7,120 nucleotides of DNA from Candidatus Sericytochromatia bacterium (GTDB lineage: Bacteria; Cyanobacteriota; Sericytochromatia; UBA7694; JACMQJ01), in contig JACMQJ010000331.1 of assembly GCA_014377055.1 (NCBI GenBank), positions 1-7,120 on the forward strand. Reading direction: 5' to 3'. The notes beneath the pieces are model-generated. The model saw only the letters and a program-made list of their open reading frames with translations. It was not told where the DNA came from and made no database searches. How positions within the stretch are numbered: position 1 is the first letter of the stretch; each line of letters opens with the position of its first letter. This document shows positions 1-5,432 of the stretch, in pieces. Position numbers and translations under genes: made by a program.

Positions 1-1
1 A

Positions 2-172
2 AAAGTAGATACCTACTTTGAGCCGTTTATTAGAGGTGGAGCACTCTTTTTTTATATAGCCCAAAAATATAAAATTAATAAGGTTGTTATCTGTAATGTT
101 AATCAAAAGCTTATTATTACGTTTAACGCTTACACGGGGCAAGACCGTCAGGTTTTCTGTGGAGGGGTTTAA
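2..172 (+). pseudogene. Remnant of D12-class DNA adenine (N6) methyltransferase, 5' end outside window
   Basis: The frame is open from the window edge to TAA at 170-172 (56 codons). About the first 44 residues read like the motif I region of D12-class Dam methylases. There is a FEPF-x-x-GGALFF block at bases 17-52, a helix, then a VNQKLI-x-TFNA block at 98-130. Intact enzymes use SAM to methylate adenine in short DNA sites, either as solitary Dam or within restriction-modification systems. Two key positions look changed: the first glycine of the family's PF-x-GGGA motif is Arg (codon 32-34), and the Asp usual in the D-x-N motif is Asn (codon 95-97). After base ~130 the residues no longer resemble the family, local GC rises, and the frame soon stops. 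The later motifs, including DPPY, were not found downstream. I infer a decayed, truncated gene. The N-terminal part lies beyond the window, so an intact upstream portion cannot be judged. Confidence 0.72.
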
Positions 173-215
173 AAAGATGCTCTATTTGTCTTATTAAAAT
201 AAGATATACTTTTTC

Positions 216-296
216 AAAATTGGTTTATAAAATTAAAACTTTGTTCGGGTTGAGCTACGTCTCAGTCCTCTTTGCAAAAAACTGCAAACCAATTTT
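216..296. repeat. 11-bp perfect inverted repeat enclosing a structured 59-bp core
   Basis: The arms AAAATTGGTTT (216-226) and AAACCAATTTT (286-296) are exact reverse complements. The enclosed sequence can also fold. Bases 247-254 pair with 261-268 (8 pairs, two of them G-U, loop CTACGT), and TTTGCA at 271-276 pairs with TGCAAA at 283-288. The last stem shares bases 286-288 with the outer stem, so the two compete partly. Possible identities are a small mobile-element relic (MITE-like), a small structured RNA, or a leftover terminator from decayed DNA. No poly-T tract follows the outer stem on the plus strand, which argues against a simple terminator there. Confidence 0.5.
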
Positions 297-412
297 ACTT
301 GAGTATAGTGATACTTTTATATTAAAATCAAATGTGAATAATAAATTATTCTTTACAAAATATCAAGACAATATCTAATTTTATTAAACAAATCAGCTTA
401 AACTATTTTTAA

Positions 413-429
413 TTTGTTAATATAACAAA
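413..429. promoter_or_regulatory. Palindrome TTTGTTA-ATA-TAACAAA upstream of heme oxygenase operon; possible operator
   Basis: There are two exact 7-bp arms around a 3-bp centre, 63 bp upstream of the GTG at 492. The left arm contains TTGTTA (414-419), a weak -35 candidate (4 of 6). TATAGA at 435-440 follows after 15 bp and could be a -10. TATGAT at 447-452 is a second -10 candidate. A dimeric repressor bound here would cover the -35 region. The regulator is unknown. The surrounding DNA is so AT-rich that a palindrome of this size could be chance. No convincing Fur box was found, although GATAAA (439-444) and GATAAT (450-455) hexamers are present. Confidence 0.35.
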
Positions 430-477
430 AGCTTTATAGATAAAAATATGATAATAACGTTTTAGTTAGTTTAAGAT

Positions 478-483
478 AAAGGG
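478..483 (+). promoter_or_regulatory. Ribosome binding site (AAAGGG) that selects GTG 492
   Basis: AAAGGG lies 8 bases before the GTG at 492, which is normal spacing. The other in-frame GTG, at 483, would use the last base of this site as its own first base, so it is unlikely to be the start. Confidence 0.6.
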
Positions 484-491
484 TGTTTGAA

Positions 492-1079
492 GTGATACTT
501 ACAAAAATAAGAGAAAAGACCATGGTATATCATGATGATTTTACTGGTTGGGCAAACAAAATATTGGATGGTACAGCCAATCATGATGAATATAAAAATG
601 TTTTAAAGAGATTTTATGGCTTTTATCAACCTTTAGAAAACAAAATTTCTAGTTTGGAAGATTGGTCAAGCAATGATTTTAATCTAAAGAATAGAGACAA
701 ATCAGCTTTTCTTCTTGAAGATATGAAATATTTAAATATATCCGATCAAGAAATATCAGCTTTAGAAGTTTGTGACCAAAGCCAATTACCAGACATAAAT
801 AATATGGCTCAAGCATTAGGTTGTATGTATGTTTTAGAAGGTGCAACTCTTGGAGGACAAATTGTTTCTAAAAAATTAAATGAAATATTTGGTTTTGAGC
901 AAGGCAAAGGATCATCATTTTTTAATAGCTATGGTACAAATGTTAGACCAATGTGGAAAGAGTTTGGCGATTTTATCAATAATTATTCAGAAAAAAATAA
1001 AGATAATGATAATGAAATAGTGAACTCATCAGATCAAACCTATCACAAATTTAATAATTGGTTATCTGTTCTAAGATAG
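492..1079 (+). CDS. Biliverdin-producing heme oxygenase (HO-1/BphO-like)
   Basis: This is a predicted cytoplasmic enzyme that opens heme to biliverdin, CO and free iron, using O2 and electrons from a reductase. The 195 residues match the usual ~190-210 of bacterial heme oxygenases. His14, in the IREKT-x-x-YH segment, is the expected proximal heme ligand. The segment YVLEGATLGGQ (residues ~113-123) is the glycine-rich distal helix that kinks over heme. FFNSYG...MWKEF (~143-158) is the conserved C-terminal helix region. There is no signal peptide or membrane segment. I chose GTG 492 because of the AAAGGG site; GTG 483 would add three residues. The gene heads a tight unit, and the next ATG lies 5 bp after its TAG. 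No phytochrome, heme importer or TonB gene is nearby, so phytochrome chromophore supply, iron acquisition or heme signalling all remain open. The family call is firm, and the biological role is not. Confidence 0.87.
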   Translation: MILTKIREKTMVYHDDFTGWANKILDGTANHDEYKNVLKRFYGFYQPLENKISSLEDWSSNDFNLKNRDKSAFLLEDMKYLNISDQEISALEVCDQSQLPDINNMAQALGCMYVLEGATLGGQIVSKKLNEIFGFEQGKGSSFFNSYGTNVRPMWKEFGDFINNYSEKNKDNDNEIVNSSDQTYHKFNNWLSVLR

Positions 1080-1084
1080 TAATA

Positions 1085-2149
1085 ATGTCAATAGAGTTAC
1101 TAGATTGCACTCTTAGAGATGGTGGCTACATCAACAACTGGGAGTTTAAAGATCAACAAATTATTAATACTATACTTCTTTTAGATAAAGCAAATGTTGA
1201 GAATATTGAATGTGGTTATTTGTCTGATAAAAACTCATTTGATAAAGACTCAACTAGATTTAATTCTATTGATTCAATTAATAATATTCTTCAGCCTATT
1301 AAAGATAAACTATTATCAAAGTTATTTATAATGATGGACTTTGGCGATTATGATCTTTCCAAGCTAAAGAATAATAGTGTAGAAAATGTTGTAAATAACA
1401 TTAGATTTGCTTTTCACAAAAAAGATCTGCTAAATATTTATTCGGATTTAAAAAATATTGATGATAAAGGTTATAAGATATTTTTGCAGCCTATGATTAC
1501 ATCAAGTTATTCTAATGATGAATTACTAAGAGTCATTGATTATACAAATAAATTAAATTTATCTGCCTTATATATTGTTGATAGCTTAGGTAATATGTAT
1601 TTTGAAGAGTTAGAAAGACTTTTTTTATTGATGGATAATAATTTAAAACCAGAAATAAAAATTGGTTTTCATGCACATAATAACTTACAACTAGCTTATT
1701 CTAATTCAATAAACTTAACTAAATTAGTTAGTAATATTATTACTTCTACTAATAGGAATATAGTAATAGATTCATCCATAACAGGGTTAGGTCGAGGTGG
1801 TGGCAATCTCAAGACAGAGTTAATCTTAAGCTATTTGATTAATAATAGTTATAATATTTTCCCTATCTTGGATTTAATTGATAATGACTTACAGTCAGCT
1901 TTTGCAGATAAAAATTTATATCAAGAAACTCTCTATACATTATCAGCTCTTAGAGGTTGTCATCCATCTTATTTAAAATATTTTTCTGAAAAAAAATTAT
2001 CTCTATCTAATATAAAAAGTTTAATTGATAGTATAGATAATGAGTATTTAACAAACTTCACTTTAAAATATGCTGATTCCTTGATAAAAAAATCATCCAC
2101 TTTTCTTTCTGAAAGAGAAGAGATCAATAAAAATAGTTTAATAAAATAA
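1085..2149 (+). CDS. DRE-TIM metallolyase family aldolase (HMGL-like; 4-hydroxy-2-oxovalerate aldolase-like)
   Basis: This 354-residue protein is a predicted cytoplasmic, divalent-metal-dependent TIM-barrel enzyme of the HMG-CoA lyase/4-hydroxy-2-oxovalerate aldolase group, making or breaking a C-C bond next to a 2-oxo acid. The N-terminal LLDCTLRDGGY segment (residues 5-15) carries the catalytic Arg11 and metal-binding Asp12. Asp166 sits in the DSLGN strand, and the FHAHNN box (195-200) gives metal ligands His196 and His198. The glycine-rich GLGRGGGN loop (234-241) closes the active site. Relatives with the DCTLRDGGY start are common in O-antigen, capsule and other surface-glycan clusters, where their substrates are mostly unknown. 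A TTG at 1058 could give a longer frame, but it overlaps the upstream gene and the family motif begins at once after ATG 1085. The C-terminus (~300-354) is Lys/Ser-rich and less conserved. The adjacent SDR supports an unusual-sugar or keto-acid pathway. The exact reaction cannot be read from sequence. Confidence 0.85.
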   Translation: MSIELLDCTLRDGGYINNWEFKDQQIINTILLLDKANVENIECGYLSDKNSFDKDSTRFNSIDSINNILQPIKDKLLSKLFIMMDFGDYDLSKLKNNSVENVVNNIRFAFHKKDLLNIYSDLKNIDDKGYKIFLQPMITSSYSNDELLRVIDYTNKLNLSALYIVDSLGNMYFEELERLFLLMDNNLKPEIKIGFHAHNNLQLAYSNSINLTKLVSNIITSTNRNIVIDSSITGLGRGGGNLKTELILSYLINNSYNIFPILDLIDNDLQSAFADKNLYQETLYTLSALRGCHPSYLKYFSEKKLSLSNIKSLIDSIDNEYLTNFTLKYADSLIKKSSTFLSEREEINKNSLIK

Positions 2150-2150
2150 A

Positions 2151-3119
2151 ATGTCAATTTGCATTATATTTGGTGGTAGTGGCTTTATAGGTACACATTT
2201 GGCTAGACATTTTATTGATAGTAAGATATTTTCAAAAATTTATCTTGCTGATATAAAAACATCTTTATTAGAAAATAATGAAAAAATAATTTCTTTCATT
2301 ATTGATGTTAGACAAGACATAACATCTCAAGATCTAATAAGTATTCAACCTGATTGGATTTTTAATTTTGCTGCAATTCATCGAGAACCAGGTCATGATA
2401 ACAAAGAATATTATGAAACAAATATTAATGGTGCATACAATGTTTGTGAATATGCAAGAAAAGTAAATTGTAAAAATATTTATTTTACTAGTAGTATTTC
2501 TGTTTATGGTTCATCAGAAACTCCAATTAATGAAAACTACCCATGCTTGGCTAACACAGCTTATGGAATATCCAAATATTCATCAGAGTTAATACATAGA
2601 TTATGGCAAAAAAACTCTGCGGATAGAAAACTAATTATTGTTAGACCAGGAGTTATTTATGGACCTAACGATCCAGGTAATATTTTACGCATGATTAAAG
2701 CAATAAAAAAAGGTTATTTTGCTTATCCAGGCTCAGGAAATATCCATAAATCTTATGGTTATATTTATGGATTAATAGAAAGTATTGATTTTTTGCTAAA
2801 AAATGAAACTAACTATCTTTGTTATAATTATGTAGAATACCCAACAGAAAGGCTTTCTGACTTGGTTAAGCATATTAAAAAATTTGTAAATAGTAATTCG
2901 ATAGTAGTTTCAATACCAATATTCTTATTACTGTTTATTTCTAAAATATTGCAAATATTATTAGGTAAAAAAAATCCTGTTCATCCAGTCAGAGTAAAAA
3001 AAGCTGGGACATCAACTCATATTATTCCACAAGTACTTTTGGATTTTAATTTTAATTTTAAATACAATTTTTATAACTCGTTAAAACATTGGTACGAGAT
3101 AAATAAAAAAGATTTTTAG
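2151..3119 (+). CDS. NAD-dependent epimerase/dehydratase, extended SDR family
   Basis: This 322-residue protein is predicted to change a nucleotide sugar by epimerisation, dehydration or oxidoreduction, in the manner of GalE and RmlB relatives. Its Rossmann fold begins at residue 3 with the extended-SDR pattern GGSGFIG (8-14). Asp34 at the end of beta-2 suggests NAD preference. FNFAAIHRE (71-79) matches the usual NxAA region. Ser115 with Tyr138-x-x-x-Lys142 (YGISK) forms the catalytic set, and RPGVIYGP (165-172) is the conserved substrate-domain strand. Residues ~251-271 form an unusual long hydrophobic stretch that may anchor or attach the protein to the membrane. It begins 1 bp after the aldolase stop, in A-rich DNA without a clear Shine-Dalgarno site, so translation is probably coupled. 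No glycosyltransferase or Wzx/Wzy gene lies in the window, so the end product is unknown. I see no hairpin terminator after its TAG. Confidence 0.85.
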   Translation: MSICIIFGGSGFIGTHLARHFIDSKIFSKIYLADIKTSLLENNEKIISFIIDVRQDITSQDLISIQPDWIFNFAAIHREPGHDNKEYYETNINGAYNVCEYARKVNCKNIYFTSSISVYGSSETPINENYPCLANTAYGISKYSSELIHRLWQKNSADRKLIIVRPGVIYGPNDPGNILRMIKAIKKGYFAYPGSGNIHKSYGYIYGLIESIDFLLKNETNYLCYNYVEYPTERLSDLVKHIKKFVNSNSIVVSIPIFLLLFISKILQILLGKKNPVHPVRVKKAGTSTHIIPQVLLDFNFNFKYNFYNSLKHWYEINKKDF

Positions 3120-3165
3120 TAATCTGATATTTTATTCAAAAACATAAAAATAAGTCATTATTAAG

Positions 3166-3177
3166 ATCAAATTTGAT
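3166..3177. promoter_or_regulatory. 12-bp perfect palindrome ATCAAATTTGAT; possible operator for yggT
   Basis: This exact palindrome sits where the -35 element should be, 9 bp before the TATAAT box at 3187-3192. The -35 match there is poor, so the site could bind an activator, or a repressor that blocks polymerase. Chance occurrence in AT-rich DNA is also possible. Confidence 0.3.
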
Positions 3178-3186
3178 AGCCTAGAG

Positions 3187-3192
3187 TATAAT
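3187..3192 (+). promoter_or_regulatory. Probable -10 box (TATAAT) of yggT promoter
   Basis: This is a perfect TATAAT, with transcription expected to start near 3199-3200, giving a leader of about 37 bases before the TTG start. No good -35 exists at 16-18 bp (AGATCA at 17 bp). It lies in the 116-bp gap after the SDR gene, which suggests that yggT begins a new transcription unit. Confidence 0.5.
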
Positions 3193-3221
3193 CACTTATT
3201 AGATCGGGTTTATAAAATGAT

Positions 3222-3226
3222 GAGGT
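3222..3226 (+). promoter_or_regulatory. Ribosome binding site (GAGGT) supporting a TTG start for yggT
   Basis: GAGGT ends 9 bases before TTG 3236. An in-frame TGA at 3221-3223 rules out any earlier start, so the TTG is the only reasonable initiator for the full domain. Confidence 0.6.
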
Positions 3227-3235
3227 AAAAATACT

Positions 3236-3487
3236 TTGATTGAGATTATTCTTTGGGCAATACGAATATTTTATTATGGTTTAATTGGGTATTGTATTTT
3301 AAGCTTTGTTCCTATTCCACAGGTAGAGCCTGTAAAACGTGTTTTTGATGGTATTTATAAGCCTATTTTAGATCCTATTTCTAAACTTCTATATCCTATA
3401 CAGAAAAATCTTGGCTTGGATTTTTCACCAATACTTTTAATACTTTTGCTTAATTTTATTTCAAGTAGTTTAGTTAGAATGATGTAG
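3236..3487 (+). CDS. yggT: YggT family membrane protein (single repeat)
   Basis: This is a small inner-membrane protein of 83 residues with two predicted membrane helices (about residues 5-27 and 62-81). Between them is the YggT signature region: VEPVKRVFDGIYKPILDPISK (30-50), then LDFSPI before the second helix. E. coli YggT carries this unit twice (~188 residues); this protein has one copy, as in many other bacteria and the plastid YlmG proteins. The family has been linked to osmotic stress, membrane protein or cytochrome assembly and cell-division-related roles, but no biochemical activity is settled. Its start is TTG, supported by GAGGT. In many genomes yggT lies next to yggS or proC; neither is here. 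The promoter of the next operon overlaps its 3' end. Confidence 0.82.
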   Translation: MIEIILWAIRIFYYGLIGYCILSFVPIPQVEPVKRVFDGIYKPILDPISKLLYPIQKNLGLDFSPILLILLLNFISSSLVRMM

Positions 3488-3492
3488 TAAAT

Positions 3493-3501
3493 TGCTATAA
3501 T
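3493..3501 (+). promoter_or_regulatory. Extended -10 promoter (TGcTATAAT) of the ccbP-like/gamma-CA/nanE/ycxB-like operon
   Basis: TG at 3493-3494, one base, then a perfect TATAAT (3496-3501) make a consensus extended -10 element, which needs little or no -35. The best -35-like sequence at 17 bp is GTTAGA, a weak match. Transcription should start near 3508, giving a leader of about 38 bases to ATG 3546. The element begins 6 bp after the yggT stop. Confidence 0.65.
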
Positions 3502-3545
3502 ATACACTTAATAATCAATATAATTTTGAAAGCAATAATATATCT

Positions 3546-4232
3546 ATGATCGAAAAACTTAATAAAAAATCGGATTTAAAGCTTGGACAATCTGTCAGAG
3601 TAAAAGAAGGCATAATCTGTCCTGATGATGAAAACATGTTTTTAAGTGGTTATGAAGGACGCATCGTTGACTTTGATGAGACTGAAAACAAAGAACTTTT
3701 AGTTTGTATTGAATGGGATTCAATAACTTTAAGAATATTACCTGAAAACTATATTTTAGATAGTTTACAAGATGGTCTTGACTACGAGTTAATGAATCTA
3801 TCTCTTGATGAGGTTGAGTTAACTGTAGCTAGAGATTCAGAAGTTGATGTTAATAAAGCTCAAGATGAGATACATGAAAAATACATGTGGTCTGAGCTCG
3901 GTGAAGAAGGAAAAATAATTAAGAGTGTTATTAATGATCTTGATAGTGAAATAGATGTTTTTGAAGCGTGGAAAAGGTATATAGAAAAAAATATTACATT
4001 TCCTTTTGAAGTAGAAATAGTTGAGCTATCAGAAAAAGGTAAACTGAGAATTGATGATGTATTAAGCCTTGATGGTATAGATTTTGTTGATGAAAACTAT
4101 GGAATTGTTGTTAATGCTAAAAAGAATAGAAATAAATACTCTGTACCACTTTGCGATCTTGAAGTAACTGATAAAAAATCATCAAATTATATACATTTAA
4201 GAGCTTATGTTGTCTGGTTTGCTAATCAATAG
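3546..4232 (+). CDS. Acidic protein with SH3-like N-terminal region and CcbP-like calcium-binding C-terminal domain
   Basis: This is a 228-residue, strongly acidic, predicted cytoplasmic protein without signal peptide or membrane segment. Residues ~11-95 look like an SH3/KOW-type beta barrel (LGQSVRVKEG at 13-22, GYEGRIVDFDE at 35-45, then the LSLDEVEL edge at 85-92). Residues ~137-228 match the family of the cyanobacterial Ca2+-binding protein CcbP. Its landmarks here are the FPFEVEIVE strand (152-160), NYGIVV (184-189), RNKYSVPLCDLEV (195-207), SSNY (212-215) and the closing VWFANQ. CcbP itself binds Ca2+ and is linked to heterocyst development in Anabaena; the role elsewhere is unknown, and calcium binding here is inferred only from family and acidity. 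The ribosome site is weak (GAAAG, 13 bases upstream). Its stop is 15 bases before the carbonic anhydrase start, so it probably heads that operon. Confidence 0.68.
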   Translation: MIEKLNKKSDLKLGQSVRVKEGIICPDDENMFLSGYEGRIVDFDETENKELLVCIEWDSITLRILPENYILDSLQDGLDYELMNLSLDEVELTVARDSEVDVNKAQDEIHEKYMWSELGEEGKIIKSVINDLDSEIDVFEAWKRYIEKNITFPFEVEIVELSEKGKLRIDDVLSLDGIDFVDENYGIVVNAKKNRNKYSVPLCDLEVTDKKSSNYIHLRAYVVWFANQ

Positions 4233-4237
4233 TTTTT

Positions 4238-4242
4238 AAGGA
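4238..4242 (+). promoter_or_regulatory. Ribosome binding site (AAGGA) favouring ATG 4248
   Basis: AAGGA is 5 bases from ATG 4248 but only 2 from ATG 4245, so the second of the two tandem ATG codons is the better start. Confidence 0.5.
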
Positions 4243-4247
4243 ATATG

Positions 4248-4751
4248 ATGTATTTTACCGATAATTTAATAATTGATACCAGTGTTTTTATCGCTCCAAC
4301 CTCTACATTATTGGGAAAAGTTACTATTGGTAAAAACTCTAGTATCTGGTTTCAGTCTGTTTTACGTGGTGATGTTGATGAAATTATTATTGGAGAAAAT
4401 ACTAATATTCAAGATGGATCAATTATTCACTGTGTTAATGGTTTTCCTACAAAAGTTGGTAATAATGTTAGCTTAGGACATGGTGTTATTTTACATGGAT
4501 GTACAATTGAAGATAATGTCTTAATCGGCATGAGAGCAACTGTTTTAACTGGTGCAGTTATTGGTAAAAATAGTTTGATTGCAGCAGGTGCTTTAGTTAG
4601 TGAAAATATGATTATACCTCCTAACTCTCTTGTTGTTGGTATTCCAGCAAAAGTAAAAAAAGAAATAAGTAAGTATCAATTTGATTTGATTGAAGAAACT
4701 GCCAAAAATTATGTAAAATATGCCATTGAATATATTAATAGATACAAATAA
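4248..4751 (+). CDS. Gamma carbonic anhydrase family protein (left-handed beta-helix, YrdA-like)
   Basis: This 167-residue cytoplasmic protein is built of hexapeptide repeats ([LIV]-G-x-x-x-x) forming a left-handed beta-helix (residues ~10-132), followed by a C-terminal helix (~138-167). Members are trimers with zinc or iron at the subunit interfaces; some hydrate CO2 reversibly, and others (YrdA, PaaY, CaiE types) have other or unproven activity. All three metal ligands are present: His61 (IIHC), His78 (GHG) and His83 (LHG). Arg40 and Asp42 (RGD) and Gln55-Asp56 match the conserved residues of the archaeal enzyme Cam. The acidic loop carrying Cam's proton-shuttle Glu is not evident, as in the shorter YrdA-type proteins, so catalytic activity is uncertain. 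ATG 4245 would add one Met. Its TAA is directly followed by the ATG of nanE, which suggests coupled translation. Confidence 0.88.
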   Translation: MYFTDNLIIDTSVFIAPTSTLLGKVTIGKNSSIWFQSVLRGDVDEIIIGENTNIQDGSIIHCVNGFPTKVGNNVSLGHGVILHGCTIEDNVLIGMRATVLTGAVIGKNSLIAAGALVSENMIIPPNSLVVGIPAKVKKEISKYQFDLIEETAKNYVKYAIEYINRYK

Positions 4752-5432
4752 ATGACAAATAGTGAAATACTTAGCTTTTTAAAAGGAAAATTGATTGTTT
4801 CTTGTCAGGCTAACGAAGAAGAACCACTATATAGTCCAGAAGCACTTTTATCAATGGCAAAAGCTGCTTTAGAAGGTGGAGCTATAGCTTTAAGAGCAAA
4901 TGGGGCTTTACCTGTTAGACAAATGAAACATTTTTTTGATGTACCAATAATAGGATTATGCAAAAAGATCTATCCTGATTCAGATGTCTATATCACGCCA
5001 ACAGTTAAAGAAGTCCATACAATGGCAATCTCAGGTGCTGATATAATAGCAATTGATGCAACCAATAGAAAAAGACCTAATGGAGAAAAGATAGAAGATT
5101 TACTAGAAATAATTCATCATAGATATGGTTTATTAGCTATGGCTGATATTTCAAACTTTGATGAGGGAGTCAAGGCTCAAGAACTAGGATTTGATTGTGT
5201 TGGGACAACTCTTTCAGGCTATACAGCATACAGTCCACAGAGTGACGAACCAGATTTTTTGTTATTAGAAAAACTAACTTCAAAGCTAAAAATACCTGTT
5301 ATTATGGAGGGTAAATTATGGACTCCAGAACAAATGAAACATGCTTTTGATCTAAATGCTTATGCTGTAGTTATTGGTAGTGCTATAACACGACCTCAGC
5401 TTATTACAAAAAGATTTCATAAAGTATTATGA
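4752..5432 (+). CDS. nanE: N-acetylmannosamine-6-phosphate 2-epimerase
   Basis: The enzyme converts ManNAc-6-phosphate to GlcNAc-6-phosphate, a cytoplasmic step of sialic acid (Neu5Ac) and ManNAc catabolism after NanA and NanK. The 226 residues match the usual family length (~220-230). The (beta/alpha)8 landmarks appear in order: LIVSCQA (14-20), GGAIALRANG (42-51), PIIGLCKK (65-72), the DSDVYITPT box (76-84), IDAT-x-R-x-RP (101-109), MADIS (130-134), the GTTLSGYT loop (151-158), PVIMEG (182-187) and GSAITRP (209-215). Lys71 and Glu186 correspond to the catalytic Lys66 and Glu180 of the Clostridium perfringens enzyme. No nanA, nanK, nagA, nagB or transporter gene lies in the window. It may therefore serve ManNAc salvage or amino-sugar recycling, or partner with distant genes. 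It starts with no gap after the preceding stop and overlaps the next gene by 4 bp. Confidence 0.93.
   Translation: MTNSEILSFLKGKLIVSCQANEEEPLYSPEALLSMAKAALEGGAIALRANGALPVRQMKHFFDVPIIGLCKKIYPDSDVYITPTVKEVHTMAISGADIIAIDATNRKRPNGEKIEDLLEIIHHRYGLLAMADISNFDEGVKAQELGFDCVGTTLSGYTAYSPQSDEPDFLLLEKLTSKLKIPVIMEGKLWTPEQMKHAFDLNAYAVVIGSAITRPQLITKRFHKVL

Larger units (their letters stand above)
173..482. other. Gene-poor spacer between dam remnant and heme oxygenase gene
   Basis: I see no intact gene on either strand here. A start-less plus-strand frame is open from 127 to the TAA at 376-378 (83 codons), but it has no ATG, no ribosome binding site and no protein family I recognise, so I do not call it a gene. 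The stretch holds an inverted repeat (216-296) and a small palindrome (413-429), described separately. Bases 300-480 are very AT-rich and look like ordinary promoter-type DNA. Confidence 0.6.

Noticed and set aside
17..46. A stretch with TGAGCCG and GTGGAGCACTC, slightly like the 5' half of 6S RNA.
   Set aside because: The 3' half of 6S RNA and its closing stem are absent, and the bases encode the methylase motif I.
2..53. A perfect 7-bp hairpin (2-19) followed by a terminator-like hairpin with a 7-T run (32-53).
   Set aside because: Both lie inside the coherent methylase reading frame, where the T run encodes Phe-Phe. The second stem is short with a bulge, so coding sequence explains them better.
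439..458. Possible Fur box (GATAAA and GATAAT hexamers) upstream of heme oxygenase.
   Set aside because: Hexamer spacing is wrong and only about 8 of 19 positions match the consensus.
1058..1084. Longer start (TTG 1058) for the aldolase gene.
   Set aside because: It overlaps the end of the heme oxygenase gene, lacks a ribosome site, and the family N-terminus begins at ATG 1085.
1969..2157. 62-codon minus-strand frame opposite the aldolase 3' end.
   Set aside because: It lies antisense to a well-supported gene, has a Lys/Leu/Phe/Ser-rich composition typical of AT-rich shadow frames, and matches no family.
3217..3228. Tiny leader frame (ATG ATG AGG TAA) before yggT.
   Set aside because: It has three codons, overlaps the yggT ribosome site and shows no sign of a regulatory peptide.
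4273..4476. 67-codon frame inside the gamma carbonic anhydrase gene.
   Set aside because: It is an out-of-frame shadow of a gene with clear hexapeptide repeats and zinc histidines.
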